Position numbers and translations under genes: made by a program
Notes under the pieces: model-generated
The model's input: the letters and a program-made list of their open reading frames with translations, nothing else
Database searches by the model: none
Told to the model about the DNA's origin: nothing
Shown here: positions 31,573 through 40,680 of the stretch, piece by piece
Layout: each line of letters starts with the position of its first letter
Position numbering within the stretch: the first letter of the stretch is position 1
DNA from: Dechloromonas hankyongensis
Lineage (GTDB): Bacteria; Pseudomonadota; Gammaproteobacteria; Burkholderiales; Rhodocyclaceae
DNA length: 64,000 bases
Direction: 5' to 3'
NCBI RefSeq assembly: GCF_022012295.1
Contig: NZ_JAKLTN010000002.1
Location: forward strand, 1,415,843 to 1,479,842

Positions 31573-34473
31573 ATGAGCAAAGTCGCAGAGCAGCTTTCAC
31601 TGACCGATATTCCCGCGCCGCCCGAATTCGCCCCCCTGCCGGAACAGGAAATTTCCGGCGAGGTGCTGATCGAAAAATACGCCAAGGGCAAGGAAACCAA
31701 CGTTCACGACGTGCGCAAGCGCGTCGCCTGGGCGCTGGCCCAGATCGAGCAGGAAGCTGATCGCGCACACTGGGAAGCCCGCTTCCTGTGGGCCCAGGAA
31801 AACGGCTTCATCCCGGCCGGCCGCATCAACTCCGCCGCTGGTACCGACCTGCAGGCCACGCTGATCAACTGCTTCGTGCAGCCGGTCGGCGATTCCATCG
31901 TCGAAAACACCGATGGCCGTCCCGGCATCTACACCGCGCTGGCCCAAGCCGCCGAAACGATGCGCCGCGGTGGCGGCGTCGGCTACGACTTCTCGTCCAT
32001 CCGCCCGCAGGGCGCCCGCGTCAAGGGCACCCAGTCGCGCGCTTCCGGCCCGGTTTCCTACATGCGCGTCTTCGACCGCTCCTGCGAAACCGTCGAGTCC
32101 GCCGGCGCCCGCCGCGGCGCCCAGATGGGCGTGCTGCGCTGCGACCATCCGGATATCGAGGACTTCATTCACGCCAAGGACCACGGCGACCTGACCAATT
32201 TCAACATTTCCATCGGCGTCACCGACGGCTTCATGGAAGCGGTCGATGGCGACACCGATGTCGAGCTGGTGCACCGTGCCGAGCCGAATGCCGACATGCG
32301 CTCGGCCGGCGCCTACCAGCGCGAAGACGGCATGTGGGTCTATCGCAAGGTGCGCGCCCGCGACCTGTGGGACCAGGTCATGAAGTCCACCTACGACCAC
32401 GCCGAGCCGGGCATCCTGTTCCTCGACCGCATGAACAAGGACAACAACCTCAATTACTGCGAAGTGATCGAGGCGACCAACCCGTGCGCCGAACAGCCGC
32501 TGCCGCCGTACGGCTGCTGCTGCCTGGGCTCGATCAACCTGACCCTGTACGTCAAGAACCCGTTCTCCGAGCAGGCCGAGTTCGATTTCGACGCCTTCGC
32601 CGAAGTCATCCGCGTGTCGACCCGCATGCTCGACAACGTGCTCGACGCCACCCACTGGCCGCTCGAGCGCCAGCAGCAGGAAGCCGCCAACAAGCGCCGC
32701 GTCGGCCTCGGCTTCACCGGCCTCGGCGACATGCTTGCCATGCTGCGCCTGCGCTACGACAAGGCTGAAGCCCGTGCCATGGCCAGCCGCATCAGCGAAT
32801 TCATGCGCGACACCGCCTACCTGTACTCGGCCGAAATGGCCAAGGAACGCGGCGCCTTCCCGCTGTTCAACGCCGAGCTCTACCTGTCCGGCGGCAACTT
32901 CGCCTCGCGCCTGCCGAACGAGGTCAAGGCCGAAATCCGCAAGCACGGCCTGCGCAACTCGCACCTGCTGTCCATCGCCCCGACCGGCACCATTTCGCTG
33001 GCCTTCGCTGACAACGCCTCGAACGGCATCGAACCGCCCTTCTCGTGGACCTACAACCGCAAGAAGCGCATGCAGGACGGCACGATCAAGGAATACTCGG
33101 TCGAGGATTACGCCTGGCGCCTGTACAAGCACCGTGGCGGTGATGTTGCCAACCTGCCGGACTACTTCGTCACGGCCCTGGAAATTTCCGCCAAGGCCCA
33201 CAGCGACATGGTCGCCGCCGTCGCCCCCTACGTCGACACCTCGATCTCGAAGACGGTGAACGTGCCGGCCGACTACCCGTACGAAGACTTCCAGGACCTC
33301 TACATGCAGGCGTGGAAGGCCGGCCTCAAGGGTCTGGCCACCTATCGTCCGAACAGCGTGCTCGGTTCCGTCCTGTCCGTCACGCCGGAACCGACCGCCG
33401 AGGCGGCCGCTGCCGCCGACGCCAAGGCGCCGCAGGACTTCGTTTCCGACGCCAACCGCCGCCTGTCGATCAAGAACCTGCCGGCCCCGGTGCTCGCCAG
33501 CCTGCGCTGGCCGGGCCGCCCGAACCTGCCGGAAGGCAACCTGTGCTGGACCTACATGGTCGATTCGCCGATCGGCAAGTTCGCCCTGTTCGTCGGCCAT
33601 GTCGAACAGGAAGGCCGTGCCTGGCCGTTCGAAGTGTGGGCCAACGGCCCGGCCGAACCGCGCGGCCTGGGCGCCGTCGCCAAGACGCTGTCCATGGACA
33701 TGCGCGCCAACGACCACGGCTGGCTGCAACTGAAGTTGGAAGCCCTGGCCAAGATGCCGGGCGACGCCTTCGATATGCAGATGCCGCCGCATGGCGAACG
33801 CAAGCGCATGCCGTCCGTCGTCGCCGCCATGGCCCAGGTCATCCTGTGGCGCGGCGAACAGCTCGGCGCCTTCGGCCACGACGGCCCGACGCCGGTCAAG
33901 GATGCCCTGTTCAGCACCAAGGAGCCGAAGACCGGCACCGACGGCACGCTGTCCTGGACCGTCGACGTCAGCAACACCTCGACCGGCGAAGACTTCGTCC
34001 TCGGCCTGAAGGAAATCACCCTGCCCGACGGCAGCTCGCGCCCCTACTCGATGTGGCTCTCCGGCAACTACCCGCGTGCCCTCGACGGCCTGTGCAAGCT
34101 CCTGTCGCTCGACATGCGCGTTCTCGACCCGGCCTGGATCGGCATGAAGCTGCGCAAGCTGCTCGACTACTCCGAGCCGTTCGGCGACTTCATGGCCTTC
34201 GTCCCGGGTTCGCGCAAGCAGCAGACCTACCCGTCGACCGTCGCCTACATCGCCCAGCTGATCATCCACCGCTACGCCATGCTCGGCATCCTCGACGAAG
34301 CCGGCTTCCCGCTGCAGCAGATGGGCATTCTGGAAGCACCGGAAGACACCACCAGCAACAAGGTGCTGCCGACCCAGGGCAAGCTGTGTGGCGAGTGCGG
34401 CAACCACACGATGATCCGCAAGGACGGCTGCGATTTCTGCACCGCCTGCGGCGCGGTGGGCACCTGCGGCTGA
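31573..34473 (+). CDS. nrdJ: Adenosylcobalamin-dependent (class II) ribonucleoside-diphosphate reductase
   Basis: Makes deoxyribonucleotides with B12, independent of oxygen. Of 966 residues, the catalytic barrel contains Cys100 (INCF) and the loop [14 protein letters not shown] with Cys305 and Glu307. The C-terminal part has two similar segments (about 650-760 and 795-905) of TSCPD type, then a zinc-ribbon-like tail ([18 protein letters not shown]). The gene stands alone between terminators. Paired NrdR boxes upstream suggest repression by NrdR. No cobalamin riboswitch is visible. Confidence 0.96.
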   Translation: MSKVAEQLSLTDIPAPPEFAPLPEQEISGEVLIEKYAKGKETNVHDVRKRVAWALAQIEQEADRAHWEARFLWAQENGFIPAGRINSAAGTDLQATLINCFVQPVGDSIVENTDGRPGIYTALAQAAETMRRGGGVGYDFSSIRPQGARVKGTQSRASGPVSYMRVFDRSCETVESAGARRGAQMGVLRCDHPDIEDFIHAKDHGDLTNFNISIGVTDGFMEAVDGDTDVELVHRAEPNADMRSAGAYQREDGMWVYRKVRARDLWDQVMKSTYDHAEPGILFLDRMNKDNNLNYCEVIEATNPCAEQPLPPYGCCCLGSINLTLYVKNPFSEQAEFDFDAFAEVIRVSTRMLDNVLDATHWPLERQQQEAANKRRVGLGFTGLGDMLAMLRLRYDKAEARAMASRISEFMRDTAYLYSAEMAKERGAFPLFNAELYLSGGNFASRLPNEVKAEIRKHGLRNSHLLSIAPTGTISLAFADNASNGIEPPFSWTYNRKKRMQDGTIKEYSVEDYAWRLYKHRGGDVANLPDYFVTALEISAKAHSDMVAAVAPYVDTSISKTVNVPADYPYEDFQDLYMQAWKAGLKGLATYRPNSVLGSVLSVTPEPTAEAAAAADAKAPQDFVSDANRRLSIKNLPAPVLASLRWPGRPNLPEGNLCWTYMVDSPIGKFALFVGHVEQEGRAWPFEVWANGPAEPRGLGAVAKTLSMDMRANDHGWLQLKLEALAKMPGDAFDMQMPPHGERKRMPSVVAAMAQVILWRGEQLGAFGHDGPTPVKDALFSTKEPKTGTDGTLSWTVDVSNTSTGEDFVLGLKEITLPDGSSRPYSMWLSGNYPRALDGLCKLLSLDMRVLDPAWIGMKLRKLLDYSEPFGDFMAFVPGSRKQQTYPSTVAYIAQLIIHRYAMLGILDEAGFPLQQMGILEAPEDTTSNKVLPTQGKLCGECGNHTMIRKDGCDFCTACGAVGTCG

Positions 34474-34536
34474 CCTGAGAAACGCCGGGCTGAATGCTGT
34501 CTTGCTAGCGACAGCATAAGCTGCAACAAAAAATGA

Positions 34537-34569
34537 AGCCCCGGGATCGCTGATCCCGGGGCTTTTTTT
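34537..34569 (+). terminator. Rho-independent terminator of nrdJ
   Basis: Perfect 12-bp stem AGCCCCGGGATC/GATCCCGGGGCT with a three-base loop, then seven T. Confidence 0.95.
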
Positions 34570-34965
34570 GATCTGTTATCCGACTGGCCAAGCACCTGGC
34601 AATCACTGGGCGATGGGAGCCGCCTGGCCACGACGGCGAAGCTCATCCCGGGACACTTAACGCAGTTTGCGGTACACGGCCGGTTGTCTCGAGGAACCTG
34701 TATGCAAAAATCACACAGCCACCCTCAAGGCATAAATTGACAACGGCATTTTCCGCAATACGTCAAGAAGCCCGGACAGCAATAATCCCGGACTTTTTTG
34801 CCGCCGGATCGGCTCGGAATAAGGCTCGCCGGCCTGCCGACCGACTTGAAAGCGACCTCTGAATTTTCATCTGACTGGCGTATTTATCATGTAGATTAGA
34901 GAAAAATTGTTCCAGTCCATGATCTGGATCATCCTCCCCTCCGCTCTGTAGATAGGCGTTTTTCG
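34570..34965. other. Long intergenic region before the HDOD-kinase gene
   Basis: 396 bases without a convincing gene. It contains a direct repeat CCCGGAC (34771-34795 region) followed by a short T-run, a TTGACA hexamer near 34737, an AT-rich stretch from 34861 to 34912, and a palindrome at 34919-34932. No small ORF with a good ribosome-binding site stands out. It probably carries the promoter of the downstream kinase operon. Confidence 0.5.
34919..34932. promoter_or_regulatory. Palindrome upstream of the HDOD-kinase gene
   Basis: ATGATC-TG-GATCAT, 6-bp arms, ending 33 bases before the ATG. Suitable in position for an operator; the binding protein is unknown. Confidence 0.4.
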
Positions 34966-37110
34966 ATGCACCGTCTCCCTGAGTCTGTCCAAGAATCCAT
35001 CGACCGAGGTCACATCCCGTCTCCGCCCGAGATTCTGTTGCGGCTGATGCGGACGGTCGATGACGAACAGGCGACCGTGGGGGATCTGGCCAGCATCGTC
35101 GAGCAGGACCCGGGATTGGCCAGCCGCATCCTGAGCGTCGCCAACTCCCCGGCATTGCGCCGGGGCCGGGAACTCAAGAGCCTCGATACCTGCCTGGTCG
35201 CTCTCGGCACCCGCCTGGTGCACTCGCTGGCAACCTGCCTGTCCATCCAGCGGCTTTTCGACCGCAACCCCAATCTGGACGCCACCGACATCGCGGACTT
35301 CTGGAGCCATTCGCTGCTGGTCGGCGAACTGGCGCGCGGCGTGGCTGAACTCGCCGAATATCCGCATCCGGACGAAGCCTATCTGTCCGGGCTGCTACAC
35401 GACATCGGCGAACTGATCCTGCTGTCGGCCATCGGCGAGCCCTATCGCCGCTTCCTGATCAACTCTGCCGAAAACCCGCAGCTTCTCGCCGAGGAAGTCC
35501 AGCTGTTCGGGACTACCCATGCCGACGTCGGCGGTTGGCTGATCGACCACTGGGGACTGAATTCCGTACTGGCCGACGGCACCGCTTTCCATCATGCGTC
35601 GGCGGCCCAGATCCTGACCGCCACCGCGCTGCCGCAGATGGTCTGGATTGCCCAGGCGCTGAGCGCCAACATGGATGATTCGCCCGAATTCGGGGTGGTC
35701 GTCAATGGCAGCAGCCTCAAGCTCGAGCGCTCCGCCCTGTTCGCCGAGCGCGACCGTGCCATCCAGCGTACCCGCCAGATTGCCGAGGCGCTGGGAATCA
35801 CCGTTGCCGACGAATTCCCGAAGCGGCACCACGCAGCGGCCGCCCCCCCCCAGCCGGCTCAGTCCAGTGCCGCCGAAGAGGACATGGCAGCGCTGGTCGG
35901 CGGCATGGCCATGCTGCAGCCCTTGCAGCAGGACCTCTTCCAGCTGGGGAGCGATACCGAAGTCCTGCTCGCCTTACGCGAATCGGCCCGCATCCTGTTC
36001 GAACTGCCGAAAGTGGCCATCCTGCTGGCCAACGACAAGGGCGATGCCTTGTCCGGCGAAAAAGTCGGGGCACAACCCGAACTTTTCCGGCAGCTTTCCA
36101 TCCCGTTGGCTGCATCCCGCTCGCTGGCCGCGGCAGCCGTCATCGAACGCCAGGTACGGACCAGCTTCGAGCAAACCGAAGCGCTCCCGTTGCTCGATTT
36201 ACAACTGGCCCGCGCCCTTGGTACTGAAGGTCTGCTCTGCATCCCGATGCTGGCGCGCAGTCGCGTGATCGGCGTGATGGTGTGCGGCCTGTCGGAAAAA
36301 CAATACGGCCGCCTGCAGCGCCGGATTCCGTGGCTGGCCAATTTCGGCAAGATCGCCGCGATCAGCCTCGATGCCGTGCTCGAAGCCGGCCGCCATCGCC
36401 AGCAGGTCGAGGAAGAACTGACCCACCAATTCACCCGCCATGCGCGCCAAATCGTCCATGAGGCCGGCAACCCGCTGGGCATCATCAAGAGCTACCTGAA
36501 AATCCTCGAACGCAAACTGCCGGAGGACGGGGTTCGCCAGGAACTCACGGTTCTGACCGAGGAAATCGACCGGGTGGCCAATATCGTCGGCCACATGACG
36601 CACGCCCTCAAGGGCAGCGCAGAAAGCACCAGCCTCGATCTGGTCGCCGTCCTCAACGACTTCCTGGTCCTTTACGCCGACACGCTGTTCAACACCAAGG
36701 GGATACGCATCGAAACGGTACTGCCGCAGGCCGAACTGCCGGTCCGCATCAACCGCGACAGCCTGAAGCAGATCGTCCTCAATCTGTGGAAAAACGCCTC
36801 GGAAGCCCTGGTCGCCGGGAAATACGTCAAGGTTTCAGTCAGCGACAACATCATCCACGACGGTGCGGGCTATGTGCAGTTGCGGGTCGACGACAACGGG
36901 CCGGGCATGCCCGAAGAGACCATCCAGTCCCTCTATCGCCCGAAACCCATTTCCGATACGGCACAAAGAGGACTCGGCCTGTCCGTGGTCGGCAGCCTGG
37001 CCAAGAAGGAGGGTGTGCTGATCACCTGCCGGAGTCAGATCGGCGCCGGCACCAGCATTGCGTTGCTGATTCCCAAGGGCGGCGCCCCGGTGGCAGGACA
37101 ACCGGCATGA
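34966..37110 (+). CDS. HDOD-domain histidine kinase
   Basis: A 714-residue soluble signalling protein. HDOD domain at about 15-210 (LPESVQESIDRGHIPSPPEILLRL... LSGLLHDIGELIL), a GAF-like region (about 320-470), then a histidine kinase core with the phospho-accepting His498 (IVHEAGNPLGIIKSYL) and ATP-binding N box (LWKNASEAL), G1 (DDNGPGMPE) and G2 (RGLGLSVV). HDOD domains occur in regulators of motility and second-messenger signalling. Its TGA overlaps the ATG of the REC-PAS-GGDEF-EAL gene (ATGA), so the latter is the probable phosphorylation partner. Confidence 0.92.
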   Translation: MHRLPESVQESIDRGHIPSPPEILLRLMRTVDDEQATVGDLASIVEQDPGLASRILSVANSPALRRGRELKSLDTCLVALGTRLVHSLATCLSIQRLFDRNPNLDATDIADFWSHSLLVGELARGVAELAEYPHPDEAYLSGLLHDIGELILLSAIGEPYRRFLINSAENPQLLAEEVQLFGTTHADVGGWLIDHWGLNSVLADGTAFHHASAAQILTATALPQMVWIAQALSANMDDSPEFGVVVNGSSLKLERSALFAERDRAIQRTRQIAEALGITVADEFPKRHHAAAAPPQPAQSSAAEEDMAALVGGMAMLQPLQQDLFQLGSDTEVLLALRESARILFELPKVAILLANDKGDALSGEKVGAQPELFRQLSIPLAASRSLAAAAVIERQVRTSFEQTEALPLLDLQLARALGTEGLLCIPMLARSRVIGVMVCGLSEKQYGRLQRRIPWLANFGKIAAISLDAVLEAGRHRQQVEEELTHQFTRHARQIVHEAGNPLGIIKSYLKILERKLPEDGVRQELTVLTEEIDRVANIVGHMTHALKGSAESTSLDLVAVLNDFLVLYADTLFNTKGIRIETVLPQAELPVRINRDSLKQIVLNLWKNASEALVAGKYVKVSVSDNIIHDGAGYVQLRVDDNGPGMPEETIQSLYRPKPISDTAQRGLGLSVVGSLAKKEGVLITCRSQIGAGTSIALLIPKGGAPVAGQPA

Positions 37111-39374
37111 ACGCCATCACCGCCCTGTACGAACTGGCCCGGATTCCCAGCCTGCAGACGCATCAGAACATCCTGATCGTCGACGACGAATCGCGCTTTC
37201 GCCTTGCCTACCGGGAATTGCTGGCCGACGACGAGCGGACGATCGACGAAGCCAGCACCGGCCAGGAAGCCATTGCCCGGCTCAAGGAAGGCCGGACGGA
37301 CCTGGTCATCCTCGACCTTAAGCTGCCCGATATTTCCGGCCTGGAAATCATGGAGTGGATGACGGCGCACAATATCGACGCCTCGGTGATCGTGTTCAGC
37401 GCCGACAAGTCGATCAACTCGGCGATCCATGCCCTGCGCCACCGGGCCTTCGAGTTCCTGCGCAAGGATTGCGATCCGAACGACATGATCCATGCCGTCG
37501 ACCGGGCGCTGGCCAATCGCCAACGCGACCAGGAACTCGCCCTGGTCTCCGCCCAGCTCCAGCATTCCGAGCGCTTGCACCGCTTCCTGGTCGAGCAGTC
37601 GCCGGACATGATCTTCACGCTCGATCGCCAGGGCCGCTTCACCTTCATCAACGGCCGGGTCAGCACCCTGCTCGGCTACGAGCCCAGGGAACTGGTCGGG
37701 CAGCATTACACCAGGGTGGTCGATCCGCGTGACTACGAGCACGTCCAGTACGCCTTCAACGAAAGGCGGGTCGGGGAACGGGCCACCAGCAACATCGAAG
37801 TGCGTTTCAAGCGCAAGCCGTCGACGCCGCGGGCGCGCAACGGGGCGGTGGTGACGACGATACTGAGTTCGCAGGGGGTCTATGAATCGCACCCGCTCGG
37901 CCAGCCGGGCGCCTTCCTCGGCACCTCGGGCGTGGCGCGCGACATTTCGGAACGCAAGAAAGCCGAGCAGACCATCGCTTTCCAGGCATTCCACGATCTG
38001 CTGACCAAGCTGCCCAACCGGACGCTGTTCGTCGACCGCCTCGAGATGGCCATGGTCCAGGCTTCGCGGCGCAAGGAAAAGCTGGCCGTGATGTTCCTCG
38101 ACCTCGACCGCTTCAAGCTGGTCAACGACACCTACGGCCACCAGGTCGGCGATCAGCTGCTGCGCGAATTCGCCGTGCGCGTCCGCGCTTGCCTGCGCAC
38201 CGGCGACACCCTGGCCCGGCAAGGCGGCGACGAATTCACCGCCCTGCTACCGACCATCAGCAACAAGGAAGACGTCAGCGTCGTTGCCGAAAAAATCCTG
38301 TCGGAGCTGCGCAAACCCTTCCTGCTCGGCGAAACCCAGTTCCTGGCGACGACCAGCATCGGCCTTGCCGTCTATCCGGACGACAGCGCGAACGCCGAGG
38401 AACTGATCCGCTGCGCCGACATGGCTATGTACCAGGTCAAGGGGCAGGGGAAAAACGGCTATACCGCCTTCCAGCCGCACATGCACACGGCCAACCTGGA
38501 CCGCCTGTCGGTGGAAAACGATCTGCGCAAGGCGGTCAAGGAAGGCAACCAGTTCGAATTGCATTTTCAGCCGCAGATCGATGCCGACCTGGGCAAGGTG
38601 GTCGGCCTCGAAGCCCTGATTCGGTGGAACCACCCACGCGCCGGCATGATCAGCCCGGACGTTTTCATCCCGATCGCCGAAGAGACGGGACTGATCATCG
38701 CCATCAGCGACTGGGTGCTGCGCGAGGCGTGCGCGCAATTGGCCCATCTCAAGCAGCACGGTTTCGGCGAAATCCGCCTGGGCGTCAATCTGTCGCCGCG
38801 CGAGTTCGACCGCGTCGATCTGCTCGAACGGATTCGCATCCCGCTCGACGAATTCAGGATTGCGCCGGAATCGCTGGAGATCGAGATCACCGAAAGCCTG
38901 CTGATGAAGGACGTGGAGAATATCGTGGCCCGCGTGAAACGCCTGCGCAGCACGGGGGTACACATCTCGATCGACGACTTCGGCACACGCTATTCGTCGC
39001 TCAATTACCTGCGCCGCTTTTCGGTCAACCGCATCAAGATCGACCAGTCCTTCGTGCGCGACCTGCGCACGCCGCACGATTCCTTCGCCATCATCCAGGC
39101 CATCGTCGGCATCGCCCGCAATTTCAACCTGCACGTCATCGTCGAAGGCGTGGAAACCGAACAGCAGGTGGCCATCCTCAAACAGCTGGGCTGCAACGAA
39201 ATGCAGGGCTATTTCTTCAGCCGGCCCTTACCGTCGGCAAAGCTGATGGACTTCCTGAAACTGGCGAACCGCTCGGGGAGCGGCGAGTCATTCGCCCCCC
39301 GCCCCGGCTTTCACACCGAAGGCCGCGACCACATCCAGGCCAGCACACAGAACCCGACGCCGGCCGGCACATAG
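37107..39374 (+). CDS. Response regulator REC-PAS-GGDEF-EAL (c-di-GMP turnover)
   Basis: A 755-residue protein: receiver domain (about 20-135, phospho-acceptor Asp70 in VILDLKLPD), PAS (about 150-275, ERKKAEQT at its end), GGDEF at 373-377 with an upstream RTGD that fits the inhibitory I-site, and EAL (EALIRW, about 502-504; DDFGTRYSS also present). Both catalytic signatures look intact, so it could make and degrade c-di-GMP depending on phosphorylation. Coupled to the HDOD-kinase. Its last 64 bases overlap the convergent ybaN gene. Confidence 0.94.
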   Translation: MNAITALYELARIPSLQTHQNILIVDDESRFRLAYRELLADDERTIDEASTGQEAIARLKEGRTDLVILDLKLPDISGLEIMEWMTAHNIDASVIVFSADKSINSAIHALRHRAFEFLRKDCDPNDMIHAVDRALANRQRDQELALVSAQLQHSERLHRFLVEQSPDMIFTLDRQGRFTFINGRVSTLLGYEPRELVGQHYTRVVDPRDYEHVQYAFNERRVGERATSNIEVRFKRKPSTPRARNGAVVTTILSSQGVYESHPLGQPGAFLGTSGVARDISERKKAEQTIAFQAFHDLLTKLPNRTLFVDRLEMAMVQASRRKEKLAVMFLDLDRFKLVNDTYGHQVGDQLLREFAVRVRACLRTGDTLARQGGDEFTALLPTISNKEDVSVVAEKILSELRKPFLLGETQFLATTSIGLAVYPDDSANAEELIRCADMAMYQVKGQGKNGYTAFQPHMHTANLDRLSVENDLRKAVKEGNQFELHFQPQIDADLGKVVGLEALIRWNHPRAGMISPDVFIPIAEETGLIIAISDWVLREACAQLAHLKQHGFGEIRLGVNLSPREFDRVDLLERIRIPLDEFRIAPESLEIEITESLLMKDVENIVARVKRLRSTGVHISIDDFGTRYSSLNYLRRFSVNRIKIDQSFVRDLRTPHDSFAIIQAIVGIARNFNLHVIVEGVETEQQVAILKQLGCNEMQGYFFSRPLPSAKLMDFLKLANRSGSGESFAPRPGFHTEGRDHIQASTQNPTPAGT

Positions 39375-39664
39375 CGCCAGGGCTCGGGCAGGCCATACCA
39401 GCCGCCGACCGCGCTGATCGCAAGCAATACGGTCGCCGCCCGCTTGGCTACCCGCGGAATGGCGCCATGATCGCGCCAGGCGCGGATGGCCGGACCGGCC
39501 TGCGGATGCGCCAGCAACCTGGCTTCCCACTCCGGATGCGAACGGGCGAAGAAATAGGCGGCCAGCAGCAGGAAGGGGGTCGTCGGCAACAGCGGCAGGA
39601 CCGCGCCGATAATACCCAGCCCGACGGAAACGATACCGAGCACCCGATAGACCGGGGTCTTCAT
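39311..39664 (-). CDS. YbaN family (DUF454) inner membrane protein
   Basis: A 117-residue protein with three hydrophobic segments and the family opening RVLGIVSVGLGIIGAVLPLLPTTPFLLLAAYFFARSHP. Function unknown. Its ATG at 39664 shares a base with the TGA of the LysR gene (TGATG), so it is translated from the same message. Its 3' end overlaps the convergent EAL gene by 64 bases. Confidence 0.9.
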   Translation of the reverse strand: MKTPVYRVLGIVSVGLGIIGAVLPLLPTTPFLLLAAYFFARSHPEWEARLLAHPQAGPAIRAWRDHGAIPRVAKRAATVLLAISAVGGWYGLPEPWRYVPAGVGFCVLAWMWSRPSV

Positions 39665-40566
39665 CAGCGCAATTCCCAGTAGCTCGGCCGGCTGTAGTTG
39701 TCCTTGAGCAGGTCGATGAACAGGCGCACGCGCAGCGGCAGGTGGCGGCGTTGCGGAAATACCGCGTAGATGCCCATCGGCGGCGCCTGCCAGGCGTCGA
39801 GGACCGAGGTCAGCCGGCCCTCCTTCAGATCGCGCACGACCTCCCACAGCGAACGCCAGGCCAGGCCGCGCCCGGCCAGCGCCCATTCGTGCAGCACGGC
39901 GCCATCGTTGCACTCGAAGCTGCCGCCGACCTTTATAGTATCGACCTCGCCGCTGTCCGGATGACGGAAGATCCAGCCCCGCTGCTGGCCGAGCGACAGG
40001 CAGTTGTGCCCGGCTAGGTCTTCCGGCCGGCGCGGCACGCCGTGCTCGACCAGGTAGGCCGGGCTGGCGACGACCATGCGCCGCATTTCCCCCAGGCGGA
40101 CGCTGACCAGGCTGGAATCGGTCAGTTCACCGATGCGAATGGCGCAGTCGATATTCTCGTTGATCAGATCGACCAGACGGTCGGACAGGTTCAGATTGAC
40201 CCGCACCTCCGGGTTGGCGCGCATGAAGTCGCCGACCAGCGGCGCCACGTGCTGCCGGCCGAACCCGGCCGGCGCCGATACCTTGAGATAGCCGCTCGCC
40301 TGCAGGCCGCCGAGCGAGACCGCGGCTTCGGCATTGGCCAGATCGTTGAGCAGTTTCTGGCAATCCTCCAGGAAGGCCTGCCCCTCGAAGGTCAGGGTCA
40401 GCTTGCGCGTCGTGCGCAGCAGCAAACGGACCCCCAAGCGACTCTCCAAAGCATCGATACGGCGGCCGATAATGGCCGGCGTGACGCCTTCGAGCCGGGC
40501 CGCTGCCGACAAACTGCCGCGAGTTGCGACGCTGGCAAAGGCTTCGATCTGTTTGAGACGGTCCAT
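39664..40566 (-). CDS. LysR-family transcriptional regulator divergent from aceB
   Basis: A 300-residue regulator: N-terminal helix-turn-helix (MDRLKQIEAFASVATRGSLSAAARLEGVTPAIIGRRIDALE) and a substrate-binding domain (SGYLKVSAPAGFGRQHVAPL). This subgroup (CrgA/AaeR-like) often regulates neighbouring genes. It diverges from aceB with 114 bases between the starts, so aceB is a possible target; ybaN is cotranscribed. The inducer is unknown. Confidence 0.93.
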   Translation of the reverse strand: MDRLKQIEAFASVATRGSLSAAARLEGVTPAIIGRRIDALESRLGVRLLLRTTRKLTLTFEGQAFLEDCQKLLNDLANAEAAVSLGGLQASGYLKVSAPAGFGRQHVAPLVGDFMRANPEVRVNLNLSDRLVDLINENIDCAIRIGELTDSSLVSVRLGEMRRMVVASPAYLVEHGVPRRPEDLAGHNCLSLGQQRGWIFRHPDSGEVDTIKVGGSFECNDGAVLHEWALAGRGLAWRSLWEVVRDLKEGRLTSVLDAWQAPPMGIYAVFPQRRHLPLRVRLFIDLLKDNYSRPSYWELR

Positions 40567-40611
40567 TTGATACTCAAAGTAAAAGATGAATTGATTCTAT
40601 TCCCCTTTTAA

Positions 40612-40625
40612 GTCCTATAGAAGAC
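40612..40625. promoter_or_regulatory. Palindromic operator candidate before aceB
   Basis: GTCCTATAGAAGAC, differing at two positions from the perfect palindrome GTCTTATATAAGAC found before aceA. It is 55 bases upstream of the aceB ATG and 46 from the LysR start. Confidence 0.5.
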
Positions 40626-40680
40626 TTCTAGAATTCATTCATCGCAGTATCCCAATTACCCTTTCATCAGGAGTTCAGCC

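Noticed and set aside
31597..34407. A 936-codon open frame antisense to nrdJ
   Set aside because: A by-product of the strong codon bias and high GC of nrdJ; the translation has no recognisable domain and nrdJ is unambiguous.
34771..34797. CCCGGAC repeat followed by a T-run taken at first for a terminator
   Set aside because: The two copies are direct, not inverted, so no stem forms.
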